Below, piece after piece: positions 1 to 4,585 of a stretch of DNA of 5,544 bases. Position numbers and translations under genes: made by a program. The first letter of the stretch is position 1, and each line of letters begins with the position of its first letter. The notes beneath the pieces are model-generated. The model was not told where the DNA came from. It searched no databases and was given only the letters and a program-made list of their open reading frames with translations. This stretch comes from Candidatus Bathyarchaeota archaeon B63 (GTDB lineage Archaea; Thermoproteota; Bathyarchaeia; Bathyarchaeales; DTEX01), in contig LUCF01000060.1 in assembly GCA_001593845.1 (NCBI GenBank), forward strand, positions 1-5,544, written 5' to 3'.

Positions 1-39
1 GCCTGTGAGGAGGCAGCTAGCATAACGGAATACACTTAA
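1..39 (+). CDS. Possible 3' end of a gene entering from the left (partial)
   Basis: Reading from base 1 gives ACEEAASITEYT and then TAA at 37-39. The composition (Ala/Glu-rich, helix-like) resembles a protein C-terminus, and two small hairpins follow about 40 bases later. Twelve residues are too few to name a family. The other two plus frames also close quickly (PVRRQLA then stop, and an immediate TGA), so chance is a real alternative. This is a weak call and needs the sequence to the left of the window. Confidence 0.3.
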   Translation, partial: ACEEAASITEYT

Positions 40-78
40 AGGGAATCCTCCATCGGATAGCTCAGCTTTTCACATGGT

Positions 79-115
79 TGAAGACCGCTTCAGCCCCAGA
101 AGAGCCTTCTGATTT
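79..115 (+). terminator. Two tandem hairpins, possible terminator or processing site
   Basis: Two perfect short stem-loops lie back to back: TGAAG-ACCG-CTTCA (79-92) and CAGAAG-AGC-CTTCTG (97-111). The second is followed directly by ATTTT. They sit between the possible end of the left-hand gene and the promoter of the cysteine-cluster gene, which suits a 3' end signal. Archaeal termination depends mainly on T-tracts and the tail here is short, so the role is inferred. Confidence 0.3.
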
Positions 116-172
116 TAACCTCAACCGGGTTTGACCTTACGCCGTGGATCATTGGGGATGAGACCCGATGAA

Positions 173-190
173 GCTTTAAATTGCTTTAAA
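173..190 (+). promoter_or_regulatory. Duplicated TATA-like box of the cysteine-cluster gene
   Basis: The octamer GCTTTAAA occurs at 173-180 and again at 183-190, exactly 10 bp apart. Each copy resembles an archaeal TATA box. Placing transcription start about 25 bases past the second copy puts it near 213-216, giving a leader of about 25 bases to the ATG at 240, or a leaderless message if TTG at 216 is used. The purine-rich stretch before the first copy could serve as a BRE. The promoter role is inferred from position and base composition. Confidence 0.5.
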
Positions 191-239
191 AGGAAGAATA
201 AGTGGCCATTGGTGATTGTTGCTCTCGGGGACGAACATT

Positions 240-734
240 ATGATCGTGTTGCTCGGAAAGCCCATAAAGAACTGGGAGTGCATATACGAGGATTGCGAGG
301 CATCATGCTGTAGAACGCGGAGAGAGATCACCCTCCTTGACATCAAGAGGATAGTTGAGGCGACGGGGAAGCAGCCTGAGGATTTCGTCTCAATAACAAC
401 CGGTTATATTCCCTATACATTGAAGAGGAAGGATGGAAAATGCGTCTTCTTAACGGAGAATTATCAATGTGTACTCCATGATTCGGGGGCAAAACCGATA
501 CTCTGTAAGATGTACCCCTTCATGCTTCAGAAGATCCTGTATGGGGATGAGCCGATAATGTTCATCAGCCCAGTTCAAGACTGCCCGGGATACGGGAGGG
601 GACCGCCATTCACAAAAGAAACTCTTGATGAGATCAAGAGACAGGGAAAAGTATACTTGGCCGAGCTGAGAAGAATAGCAAGATACAAAAAGAGAAGGGT
701 AAGACTAGAGGAAATCCTACAAAAGGAGCTTTAA
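240..734 (+). CDS. YkgJ/UPF0153-type cysteine-cluster protein (putative Fe/Zn-binding)
   Basis: This 164-residue soluble protein has two cysteine groups typical of the YkgJ/UPF0153 (CxxCxxCC) family. The first, near residues 14-24, is C-x4-C-x3-CC within WECIYEDCEASCCR. The second, near 68-93, ends in KPILCKMYPF, matching the family's C...C...RP..C..YPF pattern. A further Cys lies in DCPGYG near 115. These cysteines probably bind a metal or Fe-S cluster. Members are often labelled Fe-S oxidoreductase or zinc/iron chelator, but the reaction is not established. The C-terminal 40 residues are basic and helical. Start choice: ATG at 240 leaves 13 residues before the first Cys and follows a weak GGGGAC. 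In-frame TTG codons at 216 and 219 would add 7-8 residues and fit a leaderless message. The gene stands alone behind its own promoter. Confidence 0.8.
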   Translation: MIVLLGKPIKNWECIYEDCEASCCRTRREITLLDIKRIVEATGKQPEDFVSITTGYIPYTLKRKDGKCVFLTENYQCVLHDSGAKPILCKMYPFMLQKILYGDEPIMFISPVQDCPGYGRGPPFTKETLDEIKRQGKVYLAELRRIARYKKRRVRLEEILQKEL

Positions 735-951
735 TTCCATTCAGAGAAACCAATCCCAGAATCCTTTCATTATTAAAAATGACAGAAGAATTCTATGCGC
801 CCAGCATCCTCTTTATTGGTTCAGGTTTCGGTTTCCCTTCAATCTTTGTGGCCATCTATGACTAAGGTGGCGGATGAACACCTCTTCCACCAGCCTAAAA
901 TAGCTGATCCCGATAAGAATCACTGAGTAATGTTTGAGAGCGAGTAAGGGC
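735..951. other. Gap between two plus-strand genes
   Basis: About 217 bases lie between the cysteine-cluster gene and the next gene. Two TATA-like stretches are visible: ATTATTAAAA (769-778) and CCTAAAATAG (894-903). The second is correctly placed to start transcription near 924, about 28 bases before the ATG at 952. A 28-codon frame (779-865) encodes a short hydrophobic peptide but has no ribosome binding site, so I do not call it a gene. No RNA gene or strong hairpin was seen. Confidence 0.4.
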
Positions 952-1620
952 ATGAAGGGCGGATACACAGCGGCCTCTATGCTGCCTCCCTTGTTTCCGT
1001 CGAGTAGGCATAGATATGTGAGGGCCCCGCCGAGCCACGTCTACGAGTATATCCTTCATGTCCTGAAGGATGAGATCGGAATAGGCGAGGGGGAAATCAA
1101 GCACATCGACGGCTCAACCTTAGAAACATCGCTCGGTGGAAGAGTGGGGATCGGCCTAACGATCCGTACTTCGCAGGAGGGCGATATAACACTTCTGAGG
1201 CTCAGATTCAGCTACAGAAGAATCCTCCTCTCGGCGGTTTTCCTCCTGATCGCTGCTGTCGGGTTCAGCCTCCTCCTCGGCTCGCCGCTGATCATGCTGA
1301 TCGCCGCCGTCATCCTCCCAGTCGCCTATCGCGCCAATCTTGAGGCGGTCAGGTTCCTAGACATCTTGAATGAGACCATCCCGTTCTTTGAGGAGGAGTA
1401 CAGCCGCCGAGTCCTAATGAGGGGCAGGGAGAGGTGGAGGAAGCACTTGGGGAGGGCGCAGGAGATATACAGGAGGCTCCTCAAGAGGCATATGGATACC
1501 TGGGGAGACACGAATGTCCTCAAGTACAAGATCGAGGATTACCAGTCGAGGGGCCTTACGTATGAGGAGGCCATAATAAGGATAGCCGAGGAGGAAGGCG
1601 TGATCTTGGATGAGCAGTGA
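952..1620 (+). CDS. Unrecognised membrane-hairpin protein with a possible SRPBCC-like N-terminal domain
   Basis: I do not recognise this 222-residue protein. Three parts are visible. Residues about 17-90 contain VRAPPSHVYEYI followed by an alternating strand-rich stretch, reminiscent of the start of SRPBCC/START-like ligand-binding domains; this is a resemblance only. Residues about 92-126 form two hydrophobic segments (AVFLLIAAVGFSLLLG and LIMLIAAVILPVAY) split by a short turn, so a membrane hairpin with both ends on the same side is likely. Residues about 130-222 are charged and helical, ending in a Y-EEAI-RIAEEEG element. ATG at 952 is chosen; TTG at 934 would add six residues and ATG at 979 would remove nine. 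No strong Shine-Dalgarno site precedes any of them. It converges with asnS, with 19 bases between the two stops. Confidence 0.75.
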   Translation: MKGGYTAASMLPPLFPSSRHRYVRAPPSHVYEYILHVLKDEIGIGEGEIKHIDGSTLETSLGGRVGIGLTIRTSQEGDITLLRLRFSYRRILLSAVFLLIAAVGFSLLLGSPLIMLIAAVILPVAYRANLEAVRFLDILNETIPFFEEEYSRRVLMRGRERWRKHLGRAQEIYRRLLKRHMDTWGDTNVLKYKIEDYQSRGLTYEEAIIRIAEEEGVILDEQ

Positions 1621-1639
1621 AGGCTCGGCTAAGCCCGCC

Positions 1640-2935
1640 TCAGGGATAGACCCTATTTATGAGCCTCGGAAAGGCGACTGCGTCTCGTATGTGGTCAAGC
1701 TTGCAGATCCAGGCGACGGTCCGTTCAACCCCAAGCCCGAAGCCTGAGTGGGGAACGGAGCCGTACCTCCTCAGGTCTATGTACCACTCATAATCCTTCG
1801 GGTTCAGTCCTTCCTCCCTCATCCTCCTCAACAACTCATCCAGATCATCAATTCTCTGTCCTCCCCCAGTTATCTCGCCATAGCCCTCTGGGGCGAGGAG
1901 ATCAGCCGAGAGCGTGACCTCCGGCCTCTTCGGGTCGGGCTTGTGGTAGAACGCCTTCACGCCGGTTGGGAAGTGGGTCACGAAGAACGGCTTGTTGAAC
2001 TTCTGGGTCAGTATCTTCTCATGGGTCCATGTGAGGTCATCACCCCATTTGAAGTCAACCTTCTCCTCGTTAAGCATCTCCACAGCCCTGTCATAGGTCA
2101 CCCTCTCGAACGGGGGCTTCATCCCCTTTAGCTCGTCCACTCGCCTCCCGAGGGATTCGAGTTCACCAGCCATCTCGTCGCAGAGGACGCTGATCACGTA
2201 GCCCAGCATCTCCTCTTGGATATCCATTATGCATTCAAGGTCGCACCATGGGACCTCCGCCTCGAGATGCCAGTACTCCGTCAGGTGGCGGCGGGTCCTT
2301 GACCTCTCAGCCCGGAATGACGGGGCGATTGTGTATATCTTTCCTAGACTCGCTATTGCCGCCTCCGCGTAGAGCTGCCAGCTCTGCGTCAGATACGCCT
2401 CCTGGTCGAAGTACTTTACTGGAAAGAGGGTTGACCCGCCTTCGCATGCGGCTGTTATGAGGGTTGGGGAGTGAAACTCCGTGAACCCATTCGTCTTGAA
2501 CCATTCCCTCGCCGCCTCGAGGAACTTCGCCCTCACCCGAAGTATGGTCTGCATCTTCCGGCTTCGTATCCAGAGGTGACGGTTGTCCAAGAGGAACTCC
2601 GGCCCGTGATACTTCTTTGCGATTGGGTAACCCTCCTCAGCCCGATGGTGAACCCTAAGGTTCTCAACCTTGATCTCGTATCCCCCCGGGGCTCTCTTAT
2701 CCTCCTTCACGGTCCCGGACACTTCAAGCGAGGACTCTTGGGTGAGGCCCTTAACATCCTCGAAGACCCTATCCTCAACTGAGCCCTTCTTCATAGTACA
2801 CTGGATTATGCCCGTGCCGTCGCGGATCAGAAGGAAGTGTATGCCCCCGCTTGACCTCATGTTGTGGAGCCAGCCTCTGATCTGAACCTTCCTGTCTGTA
2901 TGCATCCCGGAGAGTATCGAGGATATATCGACCAT
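1640..2935 (-). CDS. asnS: Asparaginyl-tRNA synthetase, archaeal type (class IIb)
   Basis: This cytoplasmic enzyme charges tRNA-Asn with asparagine using ATP. At 431 residues it has the usual full length. Residues about 15-100 form the OB-fold anticodon-binding domain (VQIRGWLHNMRSSGGIHFLL). The class II catalytic core follows: motif 1 region near 137-160; CEGGSTLFPVKYF and LTQSWQLYAEA for substrate binding; motif 2 FRAERSRTRRHLTE at 207-220; SADLLAPEGYGEITGGGQR at 343-361; and motif 3 GFGLGVERTV at 398-407. The SRTRRHLTEYWHLEAEVPW stretch fits AsnRS rather than the archaeal AspRS pattern (NTTRHLNE), so specificity is fairly secure. Start: ATG at 2935 lies five bases after GGGGGTGA, a good Shine-Dalgarno match. 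In-frame ATG at 2941 and GTG at 2944 would overlap that site. It lies downstream of the zinc-finger gene on the same strand and may be partly co-transcribed with it. Confidence 0.95.
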   Translation of the reverse strand: MVDISSILSGMHTDRKVQIRGWLHNMRSSGGIHFLLIRDGTGIIQCTMKKGSVEDRVFEDVKGLTQESSLEVSGTVKEDKRAPGGYEIKVENLRVHHRAEEGYPIAKKYHGPEFLLDNRHLWIRSRKMQTILRVRAKFLEAAREWFKTNGFTEFHSPTLITAACEGGSTLFPVKYFDQEAYLTQSWQLYAEAAIASLGKIYTIAPSFRAERSRTRRHLTEYWHLEAEVPWCDLECIMDIQEEMLGYVISVLCDEMAGELESLGRRVDELKGMKPPFERVTYDRAVEMLNEEKVDFKWGDDLTWTHEKILTQKFNKPFFVTHFPTGVKAFYHKPDPKRPEVTLSADLLAPEGYGEITGGGQRIDDLDELLRRMREEGLNPKDYEWYIDLRRYGSVPHSGFGLGVERTVAWICKLDHIRDAVAFPRLINRVYP

Positions 2936-2938
2936 GTC

Positions 2939-2949
2939 CATCACCCCCA
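2939..2949 (-). promoter_or_regulatory. Shine-Dalgarno site that sets the asnS start
   Basis: On the minus strand the stretch TGGGGGTGATGG precedes the ATG at 2935 at normal spacing. It contains GGTGAT, complementary to the archaeal 16S rRNA 3' end. Because the site includes the GTG at 2944 and touches the ATG at 2941, it favours the start at 2935. Confidence 0.5.
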
Positions 2950-3007
2950 GGACTCCCTACCATCCAGCCCCGCGCACATCCACCAACTAGAATAACCTGA
3001 ACTCTCT

Positions 3008-3053
3008 AATGAAGATTCCCCGATGAGCCTCCCCGCAGCCGCGAATCTTCATT
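3008..3053. repeat. 11-bp perfect inverted repeat across the zinc-finger gene's stop codon
   Basis: AATGAAGATTC (3008-3018) and GAATCTTCATT (3043-3053) are exact reverse complements with a 24-base GC-rich spacer. The right arm covers the TGA stop (3049-3051) of the minus-strand zinc-finger gene; the left arm lies in the gap before asnS. In RNA this would form an 11-bp stem. It could be a 3' end or processing signal for the zinc-finger message, a control element for asnS, or a protein-binding site. No T-tract follows on the minus strand, so a simple intrinsic terminator is not well supported. Confidence 0.7.
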
Positions 3054-3771
3054 CCGGCCTCTCATCAGGCTTATACAGCCTCCTCTCGTATGGGCCTCTC
3101 GGCTTCAACTTTATGGCAGGACGGCTTTCCGCCCTTCTCCTAGCGATGTTCATAGCCCTAGCTTGGACCTGAGCGATCCGTGTCAGAGATGGGACCCTCC
3201 GCCGCCTCCTTCTAGGTTTCAAGGCTAGGGCCTTGAAGGCTGAGGAGAGGGGCTTCCGTCTCTTCCTTCCGCTCTCCTTCCTCCGCAGTCTCGGAGCTCT
3301 TACGAAGGTCACCTCCTTCCTGTCGAGTTCAACCTTCCCCACCACCCAGCCTACTGAGAGCCAGGCATCCGAGTGGGGCCTCCCGCTCCTATTCGTCCAC
3401 CACCCAGCGTCGCTCATCGCTGATGGGGGAAGCCTTCCGCCCATGATATCCTCGATCCTCTTGAAGGTGAGCTTGACGTAGCTGCTGTACTTGGCTCTCC
3501 TCGTCAGGTACTCGCGTAGGTAGGTGTACTTGCTCCTCCAGGCCGGTTTAGGCGTGACCCTCGTCTTGGCGCATCTGAGGCAGATTGGATTGCCCGCCTC
3601 GTCGCGTACTAGGCAGTTCCCGCAGCATAGCCTCTGGCATATGAAGCAGCGGTGAAGGAGGCGGCTGGGTATGGAGAGGCCGCATATGGAGCATCCCTCC
3701 TCGACTATGATTCTCATCTCAGGCTGCACTCTACTCATTAATGGGAAGGTGAAGATTAGCGTTTCCTCCAT
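3049..3771 (-). CDS. FYVE/RING-like zinc cross-brace protein with DUF7662-like domain and Arg-rich tail
   Basis: This 240-residue protein has three parts. Residues 27-67 hold eight cysteines as four CxxC pairs (27/30, 42/45, 50/53, 64/67) spaced x11, x4 and x10. That is the order and spacing of a cross-brace two-zinc fold, and the middle, HRCFICQRLCCGNC, recalls the FYVE core. Residues about 80-158 match the conserved pattern I know as DUF7662: YLREYL, then LTFKRIEDIMG, RLPPSA, WW-N, AWLSVGW and VTFVR. Its function is unknown. Residues 159-240 are strongly basic, with six Arg in a row at 187-192, suggesting nucleic-acid binding. No membrane segment or signal peptide is seen. ATG at 3771 suits a short-leader message from the TATA-like box near 3811; ATG at 3738 would still keep every cysteine. 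It is divergent from the winged-helix gene and upstream of asnS. Function is not established; a DNA- or RNA-binding role is inferred. Confidence 0.85.
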   Translation of the reverse strand: MEETLIFTFPLMSRVQPEMRIIVEEGCSICGLSIPSRLLHRCFICQRLCCGNCLVRDEAGNPICLRCAKTRVTPKPAWRSKYTYLREYLTRRAKYSSYVKLTFKRIEDIMGGRLPPSAMSDAGWWTNRSGRPHSDAWLSVGWVVGKVELDRKEVTFVRAPRLRRKESGRKRRKPLSSAFKALALKPRRRRRRVPSLTRIAQVQARAMNIARRRAESRPAIKLKPRGPYERRLYKPDERPE

Positions 3772-3891
3772 TATTGATTCATGATGAGTGGGTTGCCAAA
3801 ATGAATGTTTAATATGGTAATTTGAGCATATGTCCTAAATTCCTAAGAGATATTAATTGCCCGACCTAAAGAAGGGTGTGGAGGGAAACCC
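3772..3891. promoter_or_regulatory. Divergent control region between the zinc-finger and winged-helix genes
   Basis: This 120-base AT-rich gap serves two genes pointing away from each other. For the minus strand, TTTAATAT at 3808-3815 reads ATATTAAA and would start transcription near 3785, leaving a leader of about 14 bases. For the plus strand, GATATTAATT at 3849-3858 would start transcription near 3876. Between them lie a small inverted repeat (ATATG at 3812-3816, CATAT at 3827-3831) that overlaps the minus-strand box, and a repeated TCCTAA (3833-3838, 3841-3846). The winged-helix protein could bind here and control both genes; that is inference. Confidence 0.5.
3880..3884 (+). promoter_or_regulatory. 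Shine-Dalgarno site that sets the GTG start of the winged-helix gene
   Basis: GGAGG lies seven bases before the GTG at 3892, within GTGGAGGGAAACCC. This is the clearest ribosome binding site in the window. It supports the non-ATG start and hence the 17-residue basic extension before the helix-turn-helix domain. Confidence 0.7.
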
Positions 3892-4203
3892 GTGCAGAGG
3901 GGCTTCTCTCAGAGTTTCCCCTCAGCCGCAGAGAAAAGATCACGTATAAAGTTGTGCTTGGATGTTCTGAAGGTCATAAGCAAGGGCGTAACAAAGCCCA
4001 CGAACATCATGTATAAGAGCAACCTTTCATGGACCACTTTGATGGACATCCTGGATTTCCTCACAAGGGAGGGATTCATCGAGACCGAGATAGATGGTAA
4101 GCGGAGGAGATATAAGATAACCAGTAAGGGGCTGAACGCACTTAACTACTACAAAAGAGTAGAGGAGACTCTCATGCCTGCTGGGAGAACCATCAGGATC
4201 TAA
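3892..4203 (+). CDS. Small winged-helix DNA-binding protein (HTH_45 / COG3432 type)
   Basis: This 103-residue protein is a likely transcription regulator made of one winged-helix domain. Residues about 18-85 carry the pattern typical of the archaeal HTH_45/COG3432 group: LDVLKVISKGVTKPTNIMYK (first helices), SNLSWTTLMDILDFLTREGF (recognition region), then the wing EIDGKRRRYKIT and SKGLNALNYYKRVEE, which often helps dimerisation. The first 17 residues are a basic extension. No ligand or metal domain is present. Targets cannot be read from the sequence; its own promoter and the divergent zinc-finger gene are natural candidates. The GTG start is fixed by GGAGG seven bases upstream. Length and layout are normal for the group. 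Confidence 0.9.
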   Translation: MQRGFSQSFPSAAEKRSRIKLCLDVLKVISKGVTKPTNIMYKSNLSWTTLMDILDFLTREGFIETEIDGKRRRYKITSKGLNALNYYKRVEETLMPAGRTIRI

Positions 4204-4481
4204 ATCCCCAAAAAGCCCCGGATGGAGAAATATCTCTCGGCTCATCAGCCCATAAGGGTCTGCCTCGGACCCCTCTGGCCTTAAAGACGGCCTTCAGGAG
4301 TGTCTCAGACGGAGTCTCCTCTGAGTATCCGCTAGCCTCGATGATCAGCAAAGCATAGCATGAAGGAGGAAACGCCGTTGACGCCTCCTCAGCCTAACCT
4401 TAGCCGTATCTCCAACTTGTATAAAATCATAATCCATGCGGCGGCATCAATGCACGCCATCGGCGGATATGGAACAGGCAT
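4193..4481 (-). pseudogene. Possible decayed enolase-superfamily (mandelate racemase type) fragment
   Basis: No intact gene lies between 4204 and 4585, but the minus strand holds two open stretches in different frames. The first (4389-4481) contains PPMACIDAAAW followed by ILYKLEIRLRLG, a TGA and then GG. This resembles the family's AIDxALWD...GKALG.P...LLGG element, but with the usual D after W missing. The second (4193-4393, no good start) contains IIEASGYSEETPSETLLKAV, resembling the YASGGYS-E-ELAEEAKKAV stretch that normally follows. The order matches and the spacing is roughly right (about 38 codons against about 32). Decay by frameshift and stop would explain the pattern. The similarity was judged by eye on about 60 residues and could be chance. 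An enolase-superfamily sugar-acid dehydratase would fit beside the Gfo/Idh/MocA gene. Confidence 0.25.
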
Positions 4482-4585
4482 TCCTATTCATGCACCATCG
4501 AACGATACTGATTAAATAAAGGCCTTTTAACAGTATATTAGTCCAATTCTCCAGAATGTTTGGGATGGGCATCATGGAGAACTTG
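4204..4585. other. Long gap before the oxidoreductase gene
   Basis: About 380 bases hold no intact gene. Small hairpin candidates are AGGAGG/CCTCCT (4364-4369 and 4384-4389, 14-base loop), GGCT-CATC-AGCC near 4239-4250, and two GGCCTT direct repeats near 4278-4296. None looks like a known RNA gene. I checked for tRNA T-arms and found none. The left two thirds contain the possible enolase-type relic; the last 75 bases are AT-rich promoter sequence. Confidence 0.4.
4512..4540 (+). promoter_or_regulatory. Promoter region of the Gfo/Idh/MocA gene
   Basis: TTAAATAA (4512-4519) and TATATTA (4534-4540) are TATA-like. Starting from the second would place the transcript start near 4563, leaving a leader of about 20 bases that includes GGAG (4575-4578), seven bases before ATG at 4586. 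The first box would give a leader of about 40 bases. Confidence 0.45.

Noticed and set aside
54..130. tRNA-like GGATAGCTCAG resembling a D-arm
   Set aside because: No acceptor-stem pairing and no GGTTCRANNCC-type T-arm at the right distance; the GGTTTGACC further on has no pairing flanks.
131..313. 60-codon plus-strand frame overlapping the start of the cysteine-cluster gene
   Set aside because: It starts with TTG, overlaps a well-supported gene in another frame and shows no family pattern.
1621..1665. Small palindrome GGCTAAGCC and AGGG-ATAGA-CCCT hairpin at the convergent gene ends
   Set aside because: The stems are only four base pairs with no T-run, and the second lies inside the asnS coding sequence; not enough for a terminator call.
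1748..2885. Several plus-strand open frames opposite asnS
   Set aside because: They are antisense to a full-length conserved enzyme and are rich in Pro, Leu, Ser and Arg as expected for antisense frames of GC-biased coding sequence.
3049..3771. Idea that the zinc-finger protein is an E3-like RING protein of an archaeal ubiquitin system
   Set aside because: No ubiquitin-like, E1, E2 or JAMM protease gene is in the window, and the x4 gap between the second and third Cys pairs fits FYVE-like better than classic RING. The link would be speculation.
3780..3810. ATGATGA resembling a box C of a C/D guide RNA
   Set aside because: No CTGA box D or D' follows within a guide-length distance, and the region is better explained as a divergent promoter.
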